Under the pieces are notes generated by a model that saw nothing but the letters and a program-made list of their open reading frames with translations, was not told the origin of the DNA and searched no databases. 64,000 bases of DNA from Chitinimonas sp. BJYL2 (GTDB taxonomy: Bacteria; Pseudomonadota; Gammaproteobacteria; Burkholderiales; Chitinimonadaceae), in assembly GCF_027257935.1 (NCBI RefSeq), contig NZ_JANZKW010000001.1, positions 620,001 to 684,000 of the forward strand. The letters run 5' to 3'. Every line of letters starts with the position of its first letter. The stretch's first letter is position 1. Of this stretch, positions 1-7,569 are shown one piece after another. The translations under genes were made by a program, and so were the position numbers.

Positions 1-1031
1 GCCTCGGCCAGACTGCGCACGAACTCGTTGATGGAGTTCTTCACCACCTTGGGCTGATCGGAAATCGCATGCACTTCAATACCCACGGGCAGCTCGCCGC
101 GGATTTTGTCCAGCGTGGTATTGAGCTTGTCGCCCAGTGCAATCACGTCGCCGCCCTTGCGCATGGAGATCGCAAGGCCGATGGCCTCCTGCCCGTTGAA
201 ACGTAGCTTGGCGGTGGTGGGATCGGTGTAGCCACGGTACACATTGGCTACATCGCCCAAACGGAAGTTGCGGCCATTGGCGCGGATGCCGATGGCGCGG
301 ATCGATTCCACCGAGTCGAACTCGCCCGTCACTCGCAGCGCCACACGCTCGGTACCGGTTTCGACCACCCCGGCCGGCACCACCGCATTGGTGGCTTGCA
401 GGGTCTGGAATACCAGTTGCGGGTCGATCCCCAGCGAGGCGAGCTTGGCGTTACTGGTTTCGACGAAAATCTTTTCGTCCTGCACGCCCACATATTCGAC
501 CTTGCTCACATCGGGCACATGCAACAGCTCGGCGCGGGCGGCATCCACATAGGTCTTGAGTTCGGCGTAGCTGAAGCCATCGCGCGTGAACGCATAGAGA
601 TTGCCGAAGGTATCGCCGAACTCGTCATTGAAGAACGGGCCCTGCACGCCGGAAGGCAAGGTATGGCGGATATCGCCGATCTTCTTGCGGACCTGATACC
701 AGATATTGGGCACGACAGCCGGCGGCACACCTTCTTTAAGGTTCAGCAGCAGCTGGCTTTCACCGGCTTTGGAGTACGAGCGGGCGTACTCAAGCTCGGG
801 CATTTCCTGGAGTTTCTTTTCGAGCTTGTCGGTAACCTGCAGCTCCACATCCTTGGCAGATGCGCCGGGCCAGTAGGTCTGGATCACCATGGCCTTGAAG
901 GTGAACTCGGGGTCTTCTTTCTGACCCAGCCGGGTATAAGAAAACACCCCGGCGATCATGAACACCACCATCAGATAGATGACGAGCTGCTGGTGCTTGA
1001 GCGCCCATTCGGAGAGATTGATACCGCGCAT
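1..1031 (-). CDS. RND efflux pump inner-membrane transporter (partial, N-terminal part)
   Basis: This is the N-terminal ~343 residues of a resistance-nodulation-division (AcrB/HAE1-type) proton-driven efflux permease; the rest lies beyond the window edge. The protein opens MRGINLSEWALKHQQLVIYL, a short cytoplasmic helix followed by the first membrane helix. It continues into a periplasmic porter domain with the family's KEDPEF and YWPGAS-type motifs. The start is the ATG at 1031-1029, preceded by a strong AGGGGAG ribosome site, and only 11 bp separate it from the membrane fusion protein gene upstream. Together with the TetR regulator this forms a tetR-MFP-RND operon. The substrate cannot be told from the fragment, and no outer-membrane factor gene is visible here. 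Confidence 0.93.
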   Translation of the reverse strand, partial: MRGINLSEWALKHQQLVIYLMVVFMIAGVFSYTRLGQKEDPEFTFKAMVIQTYWPGASAKDVELQVTDKLEKKLQEMPELEYARSYSKAGESQLLLNLKEGVPPAVVPNIWYQVRKKIGDIRHTLPSGVQGPFFNDEFGDTFGNLYAFTRDGFSYAELKTYVDAARAELLHVPDVSKVEYVGVQDEKIFVETSNAKLASLGIDPQLVFQTLQATNAVVPAGVVETGTERVALRVTGEFDSVESIRAIGIRANGRNFRLGDVANVYRGYTDPTTAKLRFNGQEAIGLAISMRKGGDVIALGDKLNTTLDKIRGELPVGIEVHAISDQPKVVKNSINEFVRSLAE

Positions 1032-1042
1032 GTCTGCTCCCC

Positions 1043-2086
1043 TTACTGACGCTTGAGCTGGCTCTCGGCCAGACGCACACGTTGCTGGTCGTGCAGCAGA
1101 TTGGCGCCCGCCGTCACCACCGTATCACCGGCCTTCAAGCCTGCGGCAACCAGCACCACATCATTACGGGCACCCGCCAATTTCACTTCACGGGGGCTAA
1201 CGCGTTCGGTCTTGGCATCCACCACCCAGACGCGCGTCTTGCCATCCTTGTCGATGATCGCCGTCAGCGGCAGGCTGAACCCTGGTTCGCCCTGCTGGCC
1301 CGGAAGCGATACATAGGCGGTCATGCCCAGGCGGATCGCCTCGTCGGGCTGTTTGATGCTGATACGGGCGGCATAGGTGCGGGTGACCGGGTCGGTGTCA
1401 GGGGCCAGTTCACGCAGGCTGGCCGCATAGGTCTTGTCTGGCGAGGCCCACAAGGTCACCTTCAGCGATGGCGCCTTGCGCAGTTCCTCCACGCGCGACT
1501 CCGGTACGCTGACAACCACCTCCCGCTCGCCGCTCTCTGCCACACGCACGGCCGGTGTGCCTGCCGCCAGCACCTGGCCGACCTCGGCGTTGATCGCTGT
1601 GACCACGCCAGCACGCTCGGCGCGCAGCGTGGTGTAGCCGCTCTGGTTGCTGGCCAGATCGAACTGGCTCTTGGCGGCATCAAAGCCCACCTTGGCCGCA
1701 TCTACATTGGCCTGGCTGACAAAGCCACGCTCGCGCAATTGCTTGGCGCGTTCGTAATCGAGCCGTGCCTTCTCAAGCTGGCTTCTGGCCGTTGCCTGCT
1801 GCAGCACCACATCCCGTGCATCGATGCGCAGCAAGGCTTGGCCTGCCTTGACCTGCTGGCCGACTTCGACAAAGCGCTCGACGATCTGACCCGGAATCCG
1901 GAAAGCCAGCGCGCTCTCGCGCCGCGCACGGATTTCGCCCGAGTAGGTCGCGCCCAGTGCGAGTGATTCAGGTTTCACGACCACGGTGCGCACTGGACGA
2001 ATGTTCTCGTGCGTGGCGACTTGCTTGCCGCAGGCCGCCAAGGCCAGCGTGACAGCGACGCCGATCAGCAGGCGATGGGGTTTCAT
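1043..2086 (-). CDS. RND efflux periplasmic adaptor (membrane fusion protein, HlyD/AcrA family)
   Basis: A 347-residue periplasmic adaptor that would link the RND permease just downstream to an outer-membrane channel. The N-terminus is a lipoprotein signal with lipobox LAAC at about residues 16-19, so the protein is probably anchored in the inner membrane. After it come a biotinyl/lipoyl-like half (EVGQQVKAGQALLRID, about 75-92), an alpha-helical hairpin (about 95-150), the second lipoyl half (GVVTAINAEVGQVLAAGTPA) and beta-barrel and membrane-proximal domains. Length is typical for the family. It starts 3 bp after the tetR stop and ends 11 bp before the permease start, so the three genes are very likely cotranscribed. 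Confidence 0.94.
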   Translation of the reverse strand: MKPHRLLIGVAVTLALAACGKQVATHENIRPVRTVVVKPESLALGATYSGEIRARRESALAFRIPGQIVERFVEVGQQVKAGQALLRIDARDVVLQQATARSQLEKARLDYERAKQLRERGFVSQANVDAAKVGFDAAKSQFDLASNQSGYTTLRAERAGVVTAINAEVGQVLAAGTPAVRVAESGEREVVVSVPESRVEELRKAPSLKVTLWASPDKTYAASLRELAPDTDPVTRTYAARISIKQPDEAIRLGMTAYVSLPGQQGEPGFSLPLTAIIDKDGKTRVWVVDAKTERVSPREVKLAGARNDVVLVAAGLKAGDTVVTAGANLLHDQQRVRLAESQLKRQ

Positions 2087-2089
2087 GGC

Positions 2090-2803
2090 TTACTCCGTCG
2101 GGGAATTCAGGGATGGCGAGGTCGGCACGGGGCGCGGGGCCAGTCCGTGCGTCAATGTCTCGATCACTTCTTCAAGATAGCGATCGAGATCGAGGTTTTC
2201 GGTCATGCAGGTATCGGTGTGTTTCCACACCATGGCCATGACCACGGGTGCGGTGATGACCTTGACAGCCACACCGAGGTCCAGTGGCCGGAACTCACCG
2301 CGGGCAATGCCATAGGCGAGTGCACGTTTGATCAGCGCCTCACCGGGGGCAATGACCACATCACGGTGGAACTGTGCCAGCTCCGGAAAATTGCTGGCCT
2401 CGGCAATCATCAGCTTGGGAATACCGGAAAGCCGCGTCGCACCGTGAAGCTGCCACCAGGTACGGATCACATTGGCAAGCAGATCGGCGGCCGGGCCTTC
2501 GGGGTGGGCCAGCATTTCTTCGCCCTCTTGCAAGGCTGGCGCGAACGATTCACGGATCAGCGTCTTGAGGATGTCTTCCTTGTTAGCGAAGTAGCGGTAA
2601 AGCGTGCCGGCCGTGACGCCCGCAGCACGGGCAATGTCTTCCACCTTGGTCGCGGCATACCCACGTGCCACGAACAGATCGAGCGCCGCCTCCAGGATCT
2701 CGCTGGGGCGCGCATCCTTGCGGCGCGTCCAGCGGGTGACGGCCTCGACGACGCAACAACCGGCAGCGGAATCGGCCTGCGCAGGGGATGAACGGGAGTG
2801 CAT
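2090..2803 (-). CDS. TetR/AcrR-family transcriptional regulator of the efflux operon
   Basis: A 237-residue TetR-family repressor. The helix-turn-helix is clear in the N-terminal third: ILEAALDLFVARGYAATKVE followed by DIARAAGVTAGTLYRYFANKEDILKTLI. The C-terminal part is the variable ligand-binding and dimer domain. I chose the ATG at 2803; a GTG at 2818 in the same frame would add five residues, and neither has a good ribosome site. The gene is first in the operon with the adaptor and RND permease. A near-perfect palindrome lies about 25 bp upstream, so autorepression and repression of the pump is the natural model. The inducing compound is unknown. Confidence 0.93.
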   Translation of the reverse strand: MHSRSSPAQADSAAGCCVVEAVTRWTRRKDARPSEILEAALDLFVARGYAATKVEDIARAAGVTAGTLYRYFANKEDILKTLIRESFAPALQEGEEMLAHPEGPAADLLANVIRTWWQLHGATRLSGIPKLMIAEASNFPELAQFHRDVVIAPGEALIKRALAYGIARGEFRPLDLGVAVKVITAPVVMAMVWKHTDTCMTENLDLDRYLEEVIETLTHGLAPRPVPTSPSLNSPTE

Positions 2804-2827
2804 GGTGTGTCGTTTCACTTAAACAAG

Positions 2828-2845
2828 TAAATGAATGTTCATTTA
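2828..2845. promoter_or_regulatory. Probable TetR-family operator
   Basis: TAAATGAATGTTCATTTA has two perfect 8-bp arms around a central TG. It has the size and symmetry of operators bound by AcrR/TetR-type regulators, and it sits in the A+T-rich stretch just upstream of the tetR gene. A candidate minus-strand -35 (TTACAG) lies just beyond it, so a bound repressor would cover the -10 region. Binding by the adjacent regulator is inferred. Confidence 0.7.
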
Positions 2846-2891
2846 TTTTTCGCACTGTAAGCCTGCCGGGCGACGAATGCAAGCGGTGTAG

Positions 2892-3866
<975 letters not shown>

Positions 3867-3978
3867 AACCCGTCGCGCTGATGGCTGGATGCAACGCATC
3901 AGCATGCCCGCTTGGAGGTGGCGGTCCGGACGTTTATATTGAAACGAGATCGCCACCAATCCAGGGAGACAACGCAGC

Positions 3979-4410
3979 ATGAAAACCGCCGGTCAACTCC
4001 TGCAAGAAAAGCAGCGTCAGGGCATCTTTGCCGTGGCCCCTTCCGCCACGGTGTACCAAGCGCTGCAACTGATGGCCGAAAAGGATATCGGCGCGGTGCT
4101 GGTCATGGATGGCAACAAGCTGGAGGGCATCTTTTCGGAGCGCGACTATGCGCGCAAGGTCGTGCTGCAGGGCAAGACCTCCGCCGGCACCCCCATCACC
4201 GACATCATGACCAAGCGGGTGATGTTCGCCAAACCGTCCTACACGGTGGATCACTGCATGGCCATCATGTCCGAGAAACGCTTCCGGCACCTGCCGGTCA
4301 TGGATGGCAACACGGTGCTGGGCGTGTTGTCGATCACCGACCTGGTGCGCGAACAGATTGCCGAGCAGCAGTTCCTGATCGAGCAGCTCGAACACTACAT
4401 ACACGGTTGA
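3979..4410 (+). CDS. CBS-domain protein (tandem CBS pair)
   Basis: A 143-residue cytoplasmic protein made almost entirely of two CBS motifs (about residues 10-65 and 75-132), with no fused catalytic domain. The repeats are recognisable as GAVLVMDGNKLEGIFSERDY and the parallel HLPVMDGNTVLGVLSITDLV. Such Bateman modules bind adenosine nucleotides and often act as energy sensors on partner proteins; the partner is not indicated here. A good AGGGAGA ribosome site precedes ATG 3979, and an intrinsic terminator follows the gene, so it is probably monocistronic. Confidence 0.93.
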   Translation: MKTAGQLLQEKQRQGIFAVAPSATVYQALQLMAEKDIGAVLVMDGNKLEGIFSERDYARKVVLQGKTSAGTPITDIMTKRVMFAKPSYTVDHCMAIMSEKRFRHLPVMDGNTVLGVLSITDLVREQIAEQQFLIEQLEHYIHG

Positions 4411-4434
4411 ACCTCCGCGATTCAACCTGGTCAC

Positions 4435-4461
4435 AGCCGGCCCCTTGAAGGCCGGCTTTTT
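4435..4461 (+). terminator. Intrinsic terminator after the CBS gene
   Basis: AGCCGGC (4435-4441) and GCCGGCT (4451-4457) form a perfect 7-bp stem with a 9-nt loop, followed by a run of T. It lies 25 bp after the CBS stop codon and ends 8 bp before the next gene's start, so that gene needs its own promoter or read-through. Confidence 0.85.
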
Positions 4462-4469
4462 CATCTGCC

Positions 4470-5114
4470 ATGCACCCGACCTGGATTTTCGACCTCGACA
4501 ACACCCTGCACGATGCCGACCCCTTCGTCTTCCCGGAAATCAACCGGCAGATGACGGCCTACATCATGCATAACCTGGGCGTGGACAAGCCCGAGGCGGA
4601 CTATCTGCGCCAGCATTTTCTGGAAACCCGCGGCAGCACGCTGGCGGGACTGGTGCGTCGCGGCGTGGACCCGACGCACTTTCTCGCCGAAACCCACCGC
4701 TTCCCCTCGCTGGAGCACCAGCTTACCCCCATGCAATCGCTCAAGCGCAGCCTGAACCAGCTGCATGGCCGCAAGCTGCTGTTCACCAATGGCCCCGCCG
4801 CCTATGCCGAGCGGGTGTTGCGCGGTCTGGGCATCCGCCACCACTTCACCGCACTGCTCGCCATCGAGCACACACGCATCCGGCCCAAACCACACCCTTT
4901 CGGCTACCGCACCCTGCTTGCGCGCCACCGGCTGCGGCCGCATCACTGCATCATGGTGGACGATACGCACGCCAATCTGCGCACAGCCAAGCGGCTGGGC
5001 ATGCGCACGGTCTGGATCGGCCCGCATGCGGTGCGAGACCCGTTTGCTGATCTGACCATCGACGTACTCGCCGATCTGCCGCGCGCCGCGCGCCGCATGG
5101 GTTGGTTAAGCTGA
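4470..5114 (+). CDS. HAD-family pyrimidine 5'-nucleotidase
   Basis: A 214-residue haloacid dehalogenase-superfamily phosphatase, closest in look to the SDT1/YjjG-type pyrimidine 5'-nucleotidases often found near argB in betaproteobacteria. HAD motif I is FDLDNTLHDAD at residues 6-16 (nucleophile and acid Asp), motif II is LFTNGP near 107, the Lys of motif III lies in IRPKPHPFGY, and motif IV is MVDDTHANL. It would dephosphorylate pyrimidine nucleoside monophosphates in the cytoplasm. The substrate rests on family resemblance only. Confidence 0.88.
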   Translation: MHPTWIFDLDNTLHDADPFVFPEINRQMTAYIMHNLGVDKPEADYLRQHFLETRGSTLAGLVRRGVDPTHFLAETHRFPSLEHQLTPMQSLKRSLNQLHGRKLLFTNGPAAYAERVLRGLGIRHHFTALLAIEHTRIRPKPHPFGYRTLLARHRLRPHHCIMVDDTHANLRTAKRLGMRTVWIGPHAVRDPFADLTIDVLADLPRAARRMGWLS

Positions 5115-5180
5115 GGGTTCAGGCTGGTATTTCACACCCAGACTGGCACAATTCGCCCATTCACCCGCAGGCCCAACATC

Positions 5181-5777
5181 ATGCTCATCCGCAAGCTGTT
5201 CAAGTTCGAGAGCGCGCACATCGTGCGCAATTGCAGTAGCGAGCGCTGCCGCTTGTCGATCCACGGCCACAGCTACAAGGTGGAAGTACTGCTCGAAGCC
5301 CATGCGCTCGATCATGGCCAGATGGTCTACGACTTCGGCCTGATGAAGGGCACGATCCGGGATGTAATCGACGCCTTCGATCACGCCATCTGTTTCTGGG
5401 ACCGTGACGAGGCTGATTACATCCGCTGGGCCAAGGAATATTCGGCTCGCTGGATTGCCATGCCGGTCTCGCCCTCGGCCGAACAGTTTTCACGGCTGTT
5501 CTTTGTACTGATTGACGCGATCCTCAAGCAGACCGACATGAACAACGGCGAGGATGTCGTCACCCTGCACTCGGTCATCGCCCACGAAACCGAAACCGGT
5601 TACGCACAGTGCTTCCGGGAAGATGCCTACAACCCGCGCATGGGCGCCATTGCGCTGGATCAGGTGATTTTTTCGGACCAGTGCAAGGCTGAGTGGAAAG
5701 ACCCGCACATGATGGACAGGCTGCTCCGCGGCGAGCGTTTCGTGAATCCGCACATCACCCTGCAAGTACAACCCTGA
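5181..5777 (+). CDS. 6-pyruvoyl-tetrahydropterin synthase / QueD-family protein
   Basis: A 198-residue T-fold enzyme of the PTPS/6-carboxytetrahydropterin synthase family, which acts in queuosine (QueD) or pterin synthesis. Zinc-binding His residues are visible in FESAH (residue 12) and in IHGHSY (about 28-30), with the catalytic Cys region CRLSIHGH just before. VYDFGLMK carries the conserved Asp. The protein is longer than typical QueD (about 120-150 residues), with an insertion around IRWAKEYSARWIAMPVSPSA. No other queuosine genes are nearby, so I do not assign queD. The ATG at 5181 has only a weak ribosome site. Confidence 0.85.
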   Translation: MLIRKLFKFESAHIVRNCSSERCRLSIHGHSYKVEVLLEAHALDHGQMVYDFGLMKGTIRDVIDAFDHAICFWDRDEADYIRWAKEYSARWIAMPVSPSAEQFSRLFFVLIDAILKQTDMNNGEDVVTLHSVIAHETETGYAQCFREDAYNPRMGAIALDQVIFSDQCKAEWKDPHMMDRLLRGERFVNPHITLQVQP

Positions 5778-5781
5778 TGAA

Positions 5782-6906
5782 TCACAGCCGGATCACCACC
5801 GGCTGACGTGTACGCACCCACTCGCCGTAGAAGCGCCAGGCCAGATAGCCCATGGCGAGCCAGGGCCACGCCTCAGACAGGGTCTGGCTCAAGCCACTGA
5901 AATCACGCAGATGCCCATAGCGCCACCGGAACAGGTTGGCGACACCAGAAGGGTGGCTGACCAGTGGCCAGACTGCCTCCACCCACTGCGCCAACGCAAT
6001 GCATGCCAAGGCAGCCAACGACTGCCAATGCCGCCGCAAGCGAAGCAGCAGGACCATCAGGATGGCTGCGCCAACAGCCCCGGCCAACACATTCAGATTG
6101 AACCAGGCAAGAAATTCGGTCGGCTTGAGCAAGGCCCCGGCAAACAGCATCTTCACCACCACGGCAGTCAGCACCAGCAACCAGATGGCCATTGCAGCAT
6201 GGCGTCGTTGCGCCACCAGACCCGCCACCAGCAGGCCCACACCGCTGACGCTGAGCATCACCCCCGCCGCCTCCAGCACACGCAGGAACAGAGCTGCGTT
6301 GGCCACCGGCGAGGTCCAGGGCTGAGGAATGCCCAGCGGCTGCACCACCACACCAAACAATGGCACGGTGGGATTCATCTGGGCGATCAGCCAGACCACC
6401 AGCAGGGTCAGGCCCAGATCCGTGCCAGCACCCTCACGCAGCCAGCGCTGTCGCCATACATACCAGAGCCGCACCAGCATCAGGCGGGTAGACAAACCCG
6501 CCAGCAACGCCCCTGCCAATGCGCCCGCCGCATTGAACATCACGTCCAGATTGGATGGCACGCGTCCCGGGAGAAACTGCTGCACGAACTCGACCAGCAC
6601 CGACAGCGCCCCACCGAACAACAAGGCCAGCAGGGGCGCGTACCACCGGCAACGCCACGCCATCGCCCACGCATATCCCAGCGGGACATAGGCCAGGAGA
6701 TTCAGAAGGTTGTCCGCCAGGGTAAAGTAATAGGGGAGCGGATAGGTGTAGAAGGCAAACACGCCCTCGCCTGTGTATCGCCAGCCGCTGAACGGATACC
6801 AGCTCGTCACGAGGATGACCGCATGCCAGGCCAGCAGGAAATGCCGCCCCAGCAAGGACGGTGCGGCACCGCGCGCAAGATAGGAAATGGGCAACTGCCA
6901 GCGCAT
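5782..6906 (-). CDS. VanZ-like integral membrane protein
   Basis: A 374-residue multi-pass membrane protein with about ten hydrophobic segments. The N-terminal half matches the VanZ-like family: WYPFSGWRY, then LADNLLNLLAYVPLGYAWA, the characteristic EFVQQFLPGR and [20 protein letters not shown]. The C-terminal half (about 190-374) is further membrane helices without a motif I recognise. VanZ proteins are linked to glycopeptide tolerance in some Gram-positives, but in proteobacteria their role is unknown, so no function is claimed. It converges on the QueD-like gene with only 4 bp between the stops. Confidence 0.85.
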   Translation of the reverse strand: MRWQLPISYLARGAAPSLLGRHFLLAWHAVILVTSWYPFSGWRYTGEGVFAFYTYPLPYYFTLADNLLNLLAYVPLGYAWAMAWRCRWYAPLLALLFGGALSVLVEFVQQFLPGRVPSNLDVMFNAAGALAGALLAGLSTRLMLVRLWYVWRQRWLREGAGTDLGLTLLVVWLIAQMNPTVPLFGVVVQPLGIPQPWTSPVANAALFLRVLEAAGVMLSVSGVGLLVAGLVAQRRHAAMAIWLLVLTAVVVKMLFAGALLKPTEFLAWFNLNVLAGAVGAAILMVLLLRLRRHWQSLAALACIALAQWVEAVWPLVSHPSGVANLFRWRYGHLRDFSGLSQTLSEAWPWLAMGYLAWRFYGEWVRTRQPVVIRL

Positions 6907-7048
6907 CAGGCGTCAGGACAACTCAGCAAGGTTTGATCAGGGGGGATCGCCGGGCGAGACGGGCGCCGGACATGATCGGTTCGTGAAAAAGCTTAGCATG
7001 CCCGGCATGCCCAGGCTGATACACATCGCCATCAAGCCGGGTACGCTG

Positions 7049-7098
7049 CACCAGTAATGCAAAACGGGAGCCTGAGCTCCCGTTTTGCATTACTGGTG
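7049..7098 (-). terminator. Perfect 23-bp inverted repeat, terminator of hns
   Basis: Positions 7049-7071 and 7076-7098 are perfect reverse complements separated by a 4-nt loop (CTGA). The inner stem AAAACGGGAGC/GCTCCCGTTTT gives a GC-rich core flanked by A and T tracts on both sides, so it can end transcription in both directions. It begins 15 bp after the hns stop codon. Confidence 0.9.
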
Positions 7099-7112
7099 TG
7101 CTGAAGCGAAGC

Positions 7113-7436
7113 TCAGACGCGCAGGGTATCGATGTTGCCACCCTTGGCCAGGTGATCTGCAACCCACTGCGGCTTGCGGCCACGGCCACTCCAGGTCTGT
7201 TCCGGGTTGGCCGGATTACGGAACTGGGCGGCCACAGGGCCACGCTTGCCACCGCGCTTGCTGGCTGCTTCGGCACCCAGCAATTCGTTGAGGCTGAAGC
7301 CACGCTCAGCAGCCAGTTTCTGCAGATCGGCAATCGCCTTCTGCTTGTCTTCGACCTTGCGGCGACCAATCTCGCGATCAAGGTCTTTTTGCAGCTGATA
7401 CAGCTGGGGAAGCGACAGGCTGGAAATATCCACCAT
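7113..7436 (-). CDS. hns: H-NS family histone-like nucleoid-structuring protein
   Basis: A 107-residue H-NS-type DNA-binding protein. The N-terminal ~55 residues are a charged coiled coil for oligomerisation (LSLPQLYQLQKDLDREIGRR). The C-terminal domain carries the AT-hook-like core TWSGRGRKPQWV at about residues 81-92, the DNA minor-groove reading motif of the betaproteobacterial H-NS/Bv3F subgroup. Such proteins silence A+T-rich, often foreign, DNA. The ribosome site GGGAG and an A+T-rich promoter precede it, and the perfect terminator hairpin follows, so it is a single-gene unit. The A+T-rich upstream region (7437-7569) suggests possible self-binding. Paralogues elsewhere in the genome cannot be excluded. 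Confidence 0.94.
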   Translation of the reverse strand: MVDISSLSLPQLYQLQKDLDREIGRRKVEDKQKAIADLQKLAAERGFSLNELLGAEAASKRGGKRGPVAAQFRNPANPEQTWSGRGRKPQWVADHLAKGGNIDTLRV

Positions 7437-7487
7437 TTTAATGACTCCCGGATTTCAATTCGTGATTAGTCGGCAATGCGCGAATTA

Positions 7488-7516
7488 ATTATGCAGTGAC
7501 TAAAATACATAATCAA
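7488..7516 (-). promoter_or_regulatory. Candidate sigma-70 promoter of hns
   Basis: On the minus strand TTGATT (7516-7511) and CATAAT (7493-7488) are separated by exactly 17 bp, in an A+T-rich stretch 50-80 bp upstream of the hns start codon. This is a pattern match only. Confidence 0.5.
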
Positions 7517-7569
7517 CCGGCAATTGCAAAAGCAGTTTTAAATCAATGTCATGCGAATGTCATTACCAA

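Noticed and set aside
5911-6936. Gln/His-rich plus-strand frame opposite the VanZ-like gene
   Set aside because: It is the complement of membrane-helix codons, which read as Gln/His/Arg on the other strand; no domain is present.
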